Positions 7,799 to 14,715 are shown, numbered from the stretch's first letter. The stretch: 21,379 nt of DNA from CAZKMQ01 sp964554065 (GCA_964554065.1 CAZKMQ010000008.1:1-21379), one strand, 5' to 3'. Notes: generated from the letters alone by a model not told the origin. Translations and numbers: made by a program.

Positions 7799-8320
7799 AT
7801 GCAAAAACCTCTCCGCAAAAAAGTAGTATATAAAGGAAGTCTCTTCACTGTTACTGAAGAAACTTTCAAAACCAGCCATGGTCACAAAAAAACATACGAA
7901 AGAATTTATCGCATTCCTTCAGTGTATGTTTTGCCAATGCTAACACCAAACAAAATACTTCTAATGCGCGAATGGCGCGTGTCGCAAGGGAAATATTTGT
8001 GGCGCATTCCTGCCGGCAGAGTGGACAAAGAACAATCATTGCGCAAAGCCGCACAACGCGAACTTCAAGAAGAGACCGGATACAAGGCCGGAAAGTTGCG
8101 GAAAGTTTATAAGAGATTTTTAGGAGAATCAATTCAAGCGCCGGCTTATGTCTTTCTTGCACAAGATCTAACACCTGCTCCACTACCCCAAGATGAAGAC
8201 GAAAAAATAATCCTCCACCCCATGTCGCTTTCACGCGCGTATGACCTTGCCATGCACGGAGAAATTGGCGAAGAACTCATGGCACTTTCCATAATTCGCC
8301 TCTACAAGAAAACGCTTTAA
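7799..8320 (+). CDS. Nudix hydrolase, ADP-ribose pyrophosphatase-like
   Basis: A 173-residue cytoplasmic enzyme expected to cleave a nucleoside diphosphate linked to another group, most like ADP-ribose or ADP-sugar hydrolases. The stretch MREWRVSQGKYLWRIPAGRVD (55-75) resembles the substrate-binding strands of NudF-type enzymes (RQYR...ELPAG). The Nudix box runs from Gly73 to Tyr95, with RELQEETGY (87-95) intact. The first glutamate of the G-x5-E part is Gln79, with Glu78 beside it. The open frame extends upstream into livF, but ATG 7799, one base after livF stops, is the natural start. It is likely cotranscribed with the importer; a metabolic link is not evident. Confidence 0.85.
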   Translation: MQKPLRKKVVYKGSLFTVTEETFKTSHGHKKTYERIYRIPSVYVLPMLTPNKILLMREWRVSQGKYLWRIPAGRVDKEQSLRKAAQRELQEETGYKAGKLRKVYKRFLGESIQAPAYVFLAQDLTPAPLPQDEDEKIILHPMSLSRAYDLAMHGEIGEELMALSIIRLYKKTL

Positions 8321-8335
8321 TTCAAAGTGTTTTTT

Positions 8336-8344
8336 TGATATACT
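8336..8344 (+). promoter_or_regulatory. Extended -10 promoter for galU
   Basis: TGATATACT is an extended -10 element (TG, one base, TATACT at 8339-8344). TTTAAT at 8316-8321 is a weak -35 at 17 bases. RNA would start near 8351 and leave about 21 bases before the ATG at 8372, with no Shine-Dalgarno. Confidence 0.5.
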
Positions 8345-8371
8345 TTCTTCACATTTACCGAACAATACTTT

Positions 8372-9229
8372 ATGAAAGTACGCAAAGCAATTATTCCAGT
8401 GGCAGGATTTGGCACACGGTTCTTGCCGGCCACAAAAGCACAGCCCAAAGAGATGCTCACATTGGTTGACAAACCTATCATTCAATACATTGTTGAAGAG
8501 GCAGCGCAAGCTGGCATTGAACAGATCATCTTTATTACCAGCCACACCAAGCATTCTTTGGAAAATCATTTTGACCGCAACTTTGAGCTTGAGTATCGGT
8601 TGCGCAAAAAAGGCAAAAAAGACACGCTCGGCAAAATTCTTGATATCACGGACTTGGCACAGTTTGTATATATCCGCCAACGATCAATGCGCGGTGACGG
8701 TGATGCAATTCTCCAAGCGCGCGATTTGATTGGTGATGAACCATGCGCAGTGTTTTTTGGTGATGATCTTGTAGATGCAAAAGTACCGGCCATTAAACAA
8801 CTTATGAATGTATATGAAAAATACAATGATCCGGTTGTGTGTGTCACACCAAAATCGAAAAACATGCTACACAACTATGGTATTGTGAGCGGCACAAAAC
8901 TAGACAAGTCAACCGTACAAGTAGAAAAGCTCGTTGAAAAACCACGAAAAGGAACTGCGCCGGGTAATTTGGCAATTTTTGGTCGCTATATTATTACACC
9001 GGAAATTTTTGACATCCTTTCCAAACTCAAACCAACGAAAGATGGTGAGATACGATTAGCGGATGCATACCAACAATATATTACAAAACATCCCATGTAT
9101 GCGCACATTTTGGACGGAACATGGTATGATTGTGGTAACAAGCTTGAGTTTCTTAAAGCAACAGCAACGTTTGGCATGCGCCACAAGGATGTTGGGCGTG
9201 CATTCAAAAACTATTTAAAAAAATTATAA
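8372..9229 (+). CDS. galU: UTP--glucose-1-phosphate uridylyltransferase
   Basis: A 285-residue cytoplasmic nucleotidyltransferase that makes UDP-glucose from UTP and glucose-1-phosphate, feeding cell-surface polysaccharide and glycosylation pathways. The N-terminal IPVAGFGTRFLPATKAQPKE holds the nucleotide-binding G-x-GTR loop (12-16) and the PKEM segment (25-28). VDKPIIQYIVEEA follows. GDDLVD (130-135) supplies the metal-binding aspartate, and VEKLVEKP is also typical. Length and motif order match GalU rather than RmlA. It has its own promoter at 8336-8344 and is followed after three bases by a binding-protein gene. The two glycosyltransferases further along the window are possible downstream users of the sugar nucleotide. 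Confidence 0.93.
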   Translation: MKVRKAIIPVAGFGTRFLPATKAQPKEMLTLVDKPIIQYIVEEAAQAGIEQIIFITSHTKHSLENHFDRNFELEYRLRKKGKKDTLGKILDITDLAQFVYIRQRSMRGDGDAILQARDLIGDEPCAVFFGDDLVDAKVPAIKQLMNVYEKYNDPVVCVTPKSKNMLHNYGIVSGTKLDKSTVQVEKLVEKPRKGTAPGNLAIFGRYIITPEIFDILSKLKPTKDGEIRLADAYQQYITKHPMYAHILDGTWYDCGNKLEFLKATATFGMRHKDVGRAFKNYLKKL

Positions 9230-9232
9230 GGT

Positions 9233-10645
9233 ATGTTCAGTCGATTTTCTCGTGTAACACTTTTTCTTCTTATTGTAGTGTTGGTTGGTTTTGGCTGCGC
9301 CGGCGCATCAAAAGAAGAACAAGCAAGTATTAAGCCGATCACACTTGAGTATTGGCGTGTCTTTGATGATGTTGATGATTTCCAAGAAAGCATCGCGAGC
9401 TATCGCGCACAACATCCACACATTCGAATTAATTATAAGAAGCTTCGTGCTGAAGAGTACGAGCGCGCACTTCTAGAGGCATTTGCTGAAGACCGTGGAC
9501 CAGACATCTTTTCCATTCATAATACTTGGATTGGTGGATACGCAAACAAAATAACGCCAATGCCAAAGCAAACCACTGTAGCAAAGATCACTGTTGAAGG
9601 TTCGCTTAAAAAAGAACGTAAGATTGTTTTGGAAAAGAAAAAGACATTAAGCGCTAGCAAACTACAAAAGTCTCTCGTTCCAGTAGTTACCAAAGACATT
9701 ATCCGCGATGTACTGGTTGACCCGGAAGAAAATACTTTTGAGAAAAAGGTACTTGGACTTCCATTATCTGTAGATACTATGGTCATGTTCTACAATAACG
9801 ATATCTTATCTCAAGCTGGCATTCCTAACCCACCCGTATCATGGGAACAGTTCCAAAACGCAGTTAAGCTCATTACCAAATACAGCGGCGATGACTCAAT
9901 CATTCAGGCAGGCGCTGGAATTGGAACGGCACGGAATGTAAACCGCTCAACAGATATAGTGTCACTGCTCATGATGCAAAATGGCGCAAAAATGACAAAT
10001 GAATTTGACGAACCAACATTCCACCGCACACCAGCTGAACTTGCTGGTGAACGCGAATTACCACCAGGAGTTGAAGCGCTGATTTTTTACACAGAATTCG
10101 CAAACCCTCTTGAGACCGTGTACACGTGGAATTCACAAATGCCAGACGCCTTCGAAGCTTTTGCAGACGGAAAAGTTGGATTCTTCTTTGGCTATAATTA
10201 CCATATCCCACTACTCAAGGCTGCGAATCCAAAATTAAACTACAGCTTCAGCAGCGTACCACAACTTGACCCGAACTTTAGTGCAAACCATGCATCATAC
10301 TGGGTAGAAACCGTTGCAAAAAAGACAGAAAACCCAGACGAAGCGTGGGATTTTTTGCAACACATAATAAAAAAAGACAATGTTGAGAAATATTTGGAGC
10401 GAACGAACAGGCCAACAGCATCGCGCAGCATAATGGAATCACAACTGGAGAATCCTGAACTTGAACCATTTGTCTCTCAACTACTCACTGCACAAAGCTG
10501 GTACCGAGGAAAGGACAGCAACGCTATGGAGGGAATTATGATGGACATGATCGAAGAAGCACTTGCCAACGCTCCAATTGATCCACGCAAAGCATTTCAA
10601 AACGCAATTAATCGCGCTATCTCACGCCTGAGTCAAACATTATGA
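9233..10645 (+). CDS. Orphan extracellular solute-binding protein, family 1 (sugar-type)
   Basis: A 470-residue secreted protein. Residues 1-21 form a signal sequence ending in VGFGC, a weak lipobox with Cys22, so it may be a lipoprotein. The mature part resembles MalE-like family 1 binding proteins: ITLEYWRVFDD, a domain with GPDIFSIHNTWIG, KVLGLPLSVDTMVMFYNNDI, then PPVSWEQFQNAVKLITK and GKVGFFFGY. Residues about 115-155 are a Lys-rich insertion not usual in the family. No permease or ATPase for it lies nearby. Its stop overlaps the ATG of pilin-like gene A (ATGA), so the two proteins are made together. It may be a surface receptor or a structural component and not part of an importer. Confidence 0.82.
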   Translation: MFSRFSRVTLFLLIVVLVGFGCAGASKEEQASIKPITLEYWRVFDDVDDFQESIASYRAQHPHIRINYKKLRAEEYERALLEAFAEDRGPDIFSIHNTWIGGYANKITPMPKQTTVAKITVEGSLKKERKIVLEKKKTLSASKLQKSLVPVVTKDIIRDVLVDPEENTFEKKVLGLPLSVDTMVMFYNNDILSQAGIPNPPVSWEQFQNAVKLITKYSGDDSIIQAGAGIGTARNVNRSTDIVSLLMMQNGAKMTNEFDEPTFHRTPAELAGERELPPGVEALIFYTEFANPLETVYTWNSQMPDAFEAFADGKVGFFFGYNYHIPLLKAANPKLNYSFSSVPQLDPNFSANHASYWVETVAKKTENPDEAWDFLQHIIKKDNVEKYLERTNRPTASRSIMESQLENPELEPFVSQLLTAQSWYRGKDSNAMEGIMMDMIEEALANAPIDPRKAFQNAINRAISRLSQTL

Positions 10646-11412
10646 CCCGTCGCAACTTACTTGTAACTTTACTATTAGCAATCGCTGTTCTTTTTGTAGC
10701 TGCACCAACACCAGCATTAGCAACTAGTGCGTGCGGAGCTCCAAGTGGTGATGGATTCATTCCCACTCCAACAGGCTCGTGTCCAGGAGATGTCAAAGGA
10801 GAAAAACCGCAATGTGTTGATGGTTGCTGCCCTGCTGCCAAATTCGCTACAATCTGCAACTACTCCTGGGATGACATCCAGAAATCTGCAATTGATCTAA
10901 TAAACTATATTTTTGGCATAATTGGAGTAATCGTGCTGATCTTTCTAATGTACGGTGGATTCCTATGGCTGATAAGTGCAGGCAACACAGAATTGATTGA
11001 AAAAGGCAAGAAGATGATTGCTGGCTCACTTATTGGTCTGGTAATTGTATTTGCTGCGCCTGTACTAGTGAAGTTTTTGCTTGTAAGTATTGGAACCAAA
11101 ACTAAAATTACAGACAAAATTCCTATTGAAGACAAGACCAACCCGTCTGTTGGAGGCGGTTCTGGAACACCAGGCACGCCATCTGATCCATTTGTCTGTC
11201 GATGTTTTGTAAGCGGTGCACCAATTGCACTTAAGTCATCACTTGAACAATGCTTCCCGCACACCTCACCAAGCGTTGCCAACTGTGGAGCACAATATGA
11301 TCTCAATATAGAAATAGTAAAGAACAGCAAGGGATTTGACACTGCTACAAGCAACACATACATGGCAAACAAAAAATGTAACGTGATTGTATCATCACAA
11401 TGTAAATTCTAA
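10642..11412 (+). CDS. VirB2/TrbC-like pilin-family paralogue A, cysteine-rich
   Basis: A 256-residue exported membrane protein and the first of six paralogues. Residues 1-27 form a signal peptide ending APTPALA. The conserved two-helix core lies at about 86-150, with YGGFLWLISAGN at the turn. Both flanks carry cysteines: 31, 47, 58, 62, 63 and 72 before the core, and 186, 188, 204, 215, 246 and 254 after it, twelve in total. A Gly/Pro linker (about 169-182) leads to the C-terminal domain. The even cysteine count on likely extracytoplasmic segments suggests disulfides. It overlaps the binding-protein gene by four bases. It differs from the other five by its long N- and C-terminal domains and could be a capping or anchoring subunit; that role is inferred. 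Confidence 0.78.
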   Translation: MTRRNLLVTLLLAIAVLFVAAPTPALATSACGAPSGDGFIPTPTGSCPGDVKGEKPQCVDGCCPAAKFATICNYSWDDIQKSAIDLINYIFGIIGVIVLIFLMYGGFLWLISAGNTELIEKGKKMIAGSLIGLVIVFAAPVLVKFLLVSIGTKTKITDKIPIEDKTNPSVGGGSGTPGTPSDPFVCRCFVSGAPIALKSSLEQCFPHTSPSVANCGAQYDLNIEIVKNSKGFDTATSNTYMANKKCNVIVSSQCKF

Positions 11413-11421
11413 GATATTACT

Positions 11422-11805
11422 ATGCGTTTTTCAAAACCAACCCACTATCTAACTAGTGCACTTGTTATCTTCTCACTGGTTTTATTTATACTGCCAACAA
11501 CGACCGTACGTGCAGAAGAAGATAACCCGATCACCAAGATTGAAAACCCTCTTGATCTTGATCAAAATTTTCCTGTTGAAGATCTGGCAGCAAAAATAAT
11601 CTCAACATTTCTCGGCATTGTTGGAATCATCGCACTGATCATGTTTGTATATGGTGGACTACTATGGATGACTGCAGCAGGAAATGCACAGAGAGTTGAT
11701 AAAGGTAAAGATTTATTTATTTGGTCCATTATAGGCCTTGTGGTAATATTTAGTAGCTATGCAATTGCATCGTTTGTAATTGATAAACTAACCAAAGCTG
11801 GCTAA
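11422..11805 (+). CDS. VirB2/TrbC-like pilin-family paralogue B
   Basis: A 127-residue exported protein with a signal peptide (about 1-31, VRA before AEED), a short acidic segment, and two transmembrane helices at about 58-80 and 92-117. These are joined by the conserved YGGLLWMTAAGN and a basic KGKD turn. It is nearly the minimal form of the family, with only a few residues after the second helix. It starts nine bases after gene A with no Shine-Dalgarno, so coupling or read-through initiation is likely. Annotation pipelines usually call such CPR proteins pilin or TrbC/VirB2 family. No direct evidence of polymerisation can be seen. Confidence 0.8.
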   Translation: MRFSKPTHYLTSALVIFSLVLFILPTTTVRAEEDNPITKIENPLDLDQNFPVEDLAAKIISTFLGIVGIIALIMFVYGGLLWMTAAGNAQRVDKGKDLFIWSIIGLVVIFSSYAIASFVIDKLTKAG

Positions 11806-11811
11806 TTACTC

Positions 11812-11885
11812 TCAGCGTTTGTTGGCTGAAGCTGTCCCTTCTGGGACGTCTTTAACTAATAAATTCCTCAACAGGAAGGGAGGTG
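11812..11885 (+). promoter_or_regulatory. Hairpin-rich leader and strong Shine-Dalgarno of paralogue C
   Basis: Three short hairpins lie in series: TCAGC/GCTGA (11812-11816 with 11825-11829), GTCCC/GGGAC (11834-11838 with 11843-11847) and TTCCT/AGGAA (11864-11868 with 11873-11877). GGGAGGTG (11878-11885) follows, a near-perfect Shine-Dalgarno nine bases before the ATG at 11895. No other gene of the array has such a site. The hairpins may stabilise the mRNA or mark a processing point; no clear promoter was found. Confidence 0.6.
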
Positions 11886-11894
11886 AAACAAACT

Positions 11895-12299
11895 ATGACA
11901 ACAACATTACAAAAAGTGGGTATCTGGGTAATGGCAATAGCAGCTGCAGCATTTATCGGCTCAACAATGATGCCGATAACAAGCCATGCCGCTAAGATTG
12001 ACACCGGTCTTGGTGATTTCCAGGATGCAACACAACTTGGTGAAGAAGATCTTAAAAAAACCATTGGTGAAATCGTTAAAGTTGTACTTGGATTCCTTGG
12101 AATTATCGCAGTATTGATCGTACTGTGGGCTGGATTCCTTTGGATGACTGCTACTGGTAACGAAGACCAAATTACAAAGGCAAAGGGTATTCTTGTAGGT
12201 GGTCTTATCGGATTGTTGATCGTGCTATCAGCATATGCTATTACCAAATTCGTGCTTGATGAATTTGGACAGGCATCTGGTACAGAGTTCAATTTCTAA
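11895..12299 (+). CDS. VirB2/TrbC-like pilin-family paralogue C, probably the most highly translated
   Basis: A 134-residue exported protein: signal peptide to about residue 33 (SHAA before KID), a 30-residue polar segment, then two transmembrane helices joined by AGFLWMTATGN and a KAKG turn, ending ASGTEFNF. The usual YGG is WAG here. An in-frame GTG at 11883 lies inside the Shine-Dalgarno, so ATG 11895 is the true start. It has a structured leader, the best ribosome-binding site in the array and its own terminator. This is the pattern expected for the major subunit of a surface structure. That role is inferred from expression signals, not from biochemistry. Confidence 0.82.
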   Translation: MTTTLQKVGIWVMAIAAAAFIGSTMMPITSHAAKIDTGLGDFQDATQLGEEDLKKTIGEIVKVVLGFLGIIAVLIVLWAGFLWMTATGNEDQITKAKGILVGGLIGLLIVLSAYAITKFVLDEFGQASGTEFNF

Positions 12300-12317
12300 G
12301 ATTCTACAATTATACGC

Positions 12318-12346
12318 TTGTAGGAAATTTCCTTTTTCCGTATACT
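12318..12346 (+). promoter_or_regulatory. Promoter for paralogue D, overlapping the terminator of C
   Basis: TTGTAG (12318-12323) and TATACT (12341-12346) are 17 bases apart. RNA would start near 12353, inside the left arm of the terminator hairpin at 12344-12378. The TTGTAG also pairs with CTACAA (12304-12309) as a small hairpin just after the C stop. Confidence 0.5.
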
Positions 12347-12382
12347 ATGAAGCAGGGAGCATATCCCTGCTTCATAGTTTTT
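12344..12382 (+). terminator. Intrinsic terminator after paralogue C
   Basis: A perfect 15-bp inverted repeat (12344-12358 and 12364-12378) with loop GCATA is followed by a run of T residues (12378-12382 and beyond). It lies 45 bases after the C stop and ends six bases before the ATG of D. Confidence 0.85.
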
Positions 12383-12387
12383 ATTTT

Positions 12388-12831
12388 ATGACACACATCT
12401 TCACCCGCAAAAAATTACAAGTTGGTTTGTTAATCATTTTGACTGCGCTATTTCTCGTGCCACAATTTGCGCTTGCACAAACAGGAATTGGCACACCAAA
12501 CAAAGACACCAAGTACGGCCTTAAAACAGTTGGTGACAAAGTTGGAGGAGATCTGCCATTCACTGGCGACGAAGACGCTGGCCAAGCACTACCAATTATT
12601 ATCGGTGACGCTTTCAGCTTACTCCTCTCGCTTCTTGGACTTATCTTTCTCATCTTAATTGTATACGGTGGCATGCGCTGGATGCTTGCTCGTGGTGACG
12701 AAGGAGAAGTTAAGAAAGCAAAAGATATTATTGTGGACTCACTCATCGGACTAATTATTGTTGTGGCAGCATTTGCTATTGTCAACTTCTTGTTTGATGA
12801 ATTCTTACTCAATCTTGGCTCAGCAACATAA
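12388..12831 (+). CDS. VirB2/TrbC-like pilin-family paralogue D
   Basis: A 147-residue exported protein: signal peptide to about residue 30 (QFALA before QTG), a 40-residue polar and acidic segment, then two transmembrane helices joined by YGGMRWMLARGDEGEVKKAKD. The open frame extends upstream through the terminator, but ATG 12388 gives a proper signal peptide and the family layout. No Shine-Dalgarno is visible. It has a candidate promoter overlapping the terminator of C and is followed after five bases by E. It carries GD where most copies have GN at the turn. Confidence 0.82.
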   Translation: MTHIFTRKKLQVGLLIILTALFLVPQFALAQTGIGTPNKDTKYGLKTVGDKVGGDLPFTGDEDAGQALPIIIGDAFSLLLSLLGLIFLILIVYGGMRWMLARGDEGEVKKAKDIIVDSLIGLIIVVAAFAIVNFLFDEFLLNLGSAT

Positions 12832-12836
12832 TCACT

Positions 12837-13274
12837 ATGCAACTCAAATCAATTACAACCGGAATAATAATCGCAGTATTTGCACTGTTACCATTGTCAC
12901 CAGTTGCTGCACAAGGACTGCAAGGTGGGAAGAATTTGATAGATACTGCTGGAAAAGCTGCATACGGAGAAGGATACGATACACAACCTGGTCTTGAAGA
13001 AACCATTGGTGGATTTATTAGAGGATTCCTTGGCTTGCTTGGTATCATATTCGTTATACTTATGATCTATGGTGGGTACAACTACATGGCTGCGCGAGGT
13101 AATGATGAAATGGTTGAAGAAGCAAAGAAAACTATCCGTCGAGCCGTAATTGGATTAGTAATAGTGTTGATGGCATATGCTATAACTGAATTTGTAGTTG
13201 AATCAGTTTACGAAGCATCAGTCTCTGATCCTGAAAGCGGCATAGAAGCTGGTGGTGTTGGTGGAGGTTTATAA
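12837..13274 (+). CDS. VirB2/TrbC-like pilin-family paralogue E
   Basis: A 145-residue exported protein: signal peptide to about residue 25 (SPVAA before QGL), then a polar segment with GYDTQPGLEETIGG, two transmembrane helices joined by YGGYNYMAARGNDEMVEEAKK, and a Gly-rich tail ending GGVGGGL. The usual WM at the turn is YM here. It starts five bases after D without a Shine-Dalgarno. F follows after 12 bases, so D, E and F probably form one transcript ending at the terminator at 13732-13761. Confidence 0.82.
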   Translation: MQLKSITTGIIIAVFALLPLSPVAAQGLQGGKNLIDTAGKAAYGEGYDTQPGLEETIGGFIRGFLGLLGIIFVILMIYGGYNYMAARGNDEMVEEAKKTIRRAVIGLVIVLMAYAITEFVVESVYEASVSDPESGIEAGGVGGGL

Positions 13275-13286
13275 TTTAATAATTTT

Positions 13287-13718
13287 ATGCTTAAAAAAAC
13301 AATTATCTCATTATTCCTTGGAGCGCTAATTTTGCTACCTACGCAAGGAGCACTTGCTGAAACAACTAAACCAGCGATTTTGGATAAACTAGAAAAGACT
13401 GGAAAAGCAGCCCAATACGATACTGAGGGAGATAAAGGAAATATAGGTACTAAGGTAGGTGGGATTATCAAAGCAGCTTTAAGCCTCATTGGAATTCTCT
13501 TGGTGCTTCTACTTCTATACGGTGGCTTCAGATGGATGACTGCTGCTGGTAATGAAGATCAAGTCACCGAAGCTAAGAATGTTATCAAAAACGCAGTAAT
13601 AGGTATTGTAATTATCCTCATATCATACTCAATCACCACCTTTGTAATAAAAGAATTGAATAAAGCCACTGGTGGTGAAACTGGATCTATAGAAAGTGGA
13701 GCAACTGGAGCACTATAA
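13287..13718 (+). CDS. VirB2/TrbC-like pilin-family paralogue F
   Basis: A 143-residue exported protein: signal peptide to about residue 24 (GALA before ETT), a polar segment rich in Lys, Gly and Asp, and two transmembrane helices joined by YGGFRWMTAAGNEDQVTEAKN. The tail is rich in Gly, Ser and Thr. It is the copy closest to the array consensus. Like D and E, and unlike C, it lacks a nearby Shine-Dalgarno; a GGAGG lies 19 bases before the ATG, too far for normal use. It is the last member of the array and precedes a clear terminator. Confidence 0.82.
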   Translation: MLKKTIISLFLGALILLPTQGALAETTKPAILDKLEKTGKAAQYDTEGDKGNIGTKVGGIIKAALSLIGILLVLLLLYGGFRWMTAAGNEDQVTEAKNVIKNAVIGIVIILISYSITTFVIKELNKATGGETGSIESGATGAL

Positions 13719-13731
13719 AATTTAATTAAAG

Positions 13732-13761
13732 AACCATCGAGTAAATAATCGGTGGTTTTTT
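13732..13761 (+). terminator. Intrinsic terminator ending the pilin-like array
   Basis: AACCATCGA (13732-13740) pairs with TCGGTGGTT (13749-13757) with one G-U, around an eight-base loop, and is followed by a T run to 13761. It lies 13 bases after the stop of F. Confidence 0.85.
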
Positions 13762-13772
13762 AATATCCTAAC

Positions 13773-13804
13773 TTGACAATACAAGCATTCTATGCCAATA
13801 TAAA
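13773..13804 (+). promoter_or_regulatory. Promoter for the gene at 13835
   Basis: A consensus TTGACA (13773-13778) precedes TATAAA (13799-13804) by 20 bases, or CAATAT (13796-13801) by 17. The leader of about 25 bases carries AAGGGGGAG (13821-13829), a strong Shine-Dalgarno five bases before the ATG at 13835. Confidence 0.5.
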
Positions 13805-13834
13805 TCCAGCAACATGACACAAGGGGGAGTCTCA

Positions 13835-14623
13835 ATGGGTTTAACAACCGTTCTTTTTCTGCTAATCGCTGCCCTTGTAGTGGCGGTAGCATGGATGCTT
13901 AGAATGCTTGCTCATTCAACCCAACACAATACAAAGCTTCAAGAACAGGCCAGCACACCATCTCAAAGCGCACTGTTGCGCTTCATGGAAATGGAGCTTG
14001 GTTCAACTATTCTGCTCAAAACATGGACTGAACATGCACAAGGGATCAAAAAGAGCATGTTCATGATCATCTTCCGTGGCGTAGAAGAGAAGATCAGCGA
14101 CTTACCAGAAGGAACACTGATCGCACTAGCAAACGCAAGTTCAAACGGACTGTGGGTGTTTGACCCCAAAAGCGCAGAGCATCGACGTGGAATGCTTCAC
14201 ATGCTCAATGAGTGCTACGGAAAGAAGCTCGAAGCGCTCTTACGAAGACTGTTCACTGAAGACAGCAACATCCTTCGCGCGTTCCAAGACGCAGATGGAA
14301 AAGGACCTGAACACGTGCTCAACTTACTCATGATCAAACACATCATCGGCCCAGATGATATGGTCATGCTCAGATTCTGCGCCGAAACAATTGGTATTGA
14401 AGCTGTTGCCTCGTGCGTCTACTTGGCATTTAACAGCGGCTCAAAATCAAGCGGCACAGGAATCACAATCATGGAAGGTCATGCCATGAGCGCGATCATC
14501 CAGCATGTGAAGAACATGATCGAAAATAGTGCTGATGCTGTTCGATCACGCACCAACCACAGCACCTGTTCGCTCGGAGCGATTACACCAGACCAGCTTC
14601 GTGCTGCTGGTGTTCGCGCCTAA
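13835..14623 (+). CDS. Unknown single-pass membrane-anchored protein
   Basis: A 262-residue protein: an N-terminal transmembrane segment (about residues 3-24), a short Gln/Ser/Thr-rich linker, then a helical, Met-rich domain to the end. I recognise no family. An in-frame ATG at 13814 exists, but AAGGGGGAG at 13821-13829 lies between it and ATG 13835, which fixes the start. It is monocistronic, with its own promoter, one of the best Shine-Dalgarno sites here and a large terminator, so expression should be substantial. Its codon choice leans to C-ending codons (ATC, CTC, AAC) more than the pilin-like genes next to it, as seen in strongly expressed or recently acquired genes. Topology suggests a cytoplasmic domain on a membrane anchor, but orientation is uncertain. 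Confidence 0.75.
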   Translation: MGLTTVLFLLIAALVVAVAWMLRMLAHSTQHNTKLQEQASTPSQSALLRFMEMELGSTILLKTWTEHAQGIKKSMFMIIFRGVEEKISDLPEGTLIALANASSNGLWVFDPKSAEHRRGMLHMLNECYGKKLEALLRRLFTEDSNILRAFQDADGKGPEHVLNLLMIKHIIGPDDMVMLRFCAETIGIEAVASCVYLAFNSGSKSSGTGITIMEGHAMSAIIQHVKNMIENSADAVRSRTNHSTCSLGAITPDQLRAAGVRA

Positions 14624-14638
14624 GTACAACCCACCACC

Positions 14639-14705
14639 AAAGACACACTTGAAATACAAGCTGCTACCTAATAACAGGTACGTCACAAGTGTGTCTTTTC
14701 TTTTT
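14639..14705 (+). terminator. Large terminator with a nested hairpin
   Basis: AAAGACACACTTG (14639-14651) pairs perfectly with CAAGTGTGTCTTT (14686-14698), followed by a T-rich run. The 34-base loop contains a second hairpin, TACCT/AGGTA around AATAAC. It lies 15 bases after the stop of the unknown gene. Confidence 0.8.
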
Positions 14706-14715
14706 GTCTCACCCC

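Noticed and set aside
10643..10645. Recoding of TGA as an amino acid, as in some CPR lineages
   Set aside because: TGA ends the binding-protein gene here and the recombinase gene at 17683-17685 at the expected lengths, so standard code 11 fits.
12235..12387. Longer N-terminus for paralogue D
   Set aside because: It would run through the end of C and its terminator hairpin and place a non-signal sequence before a proper signal peptide.
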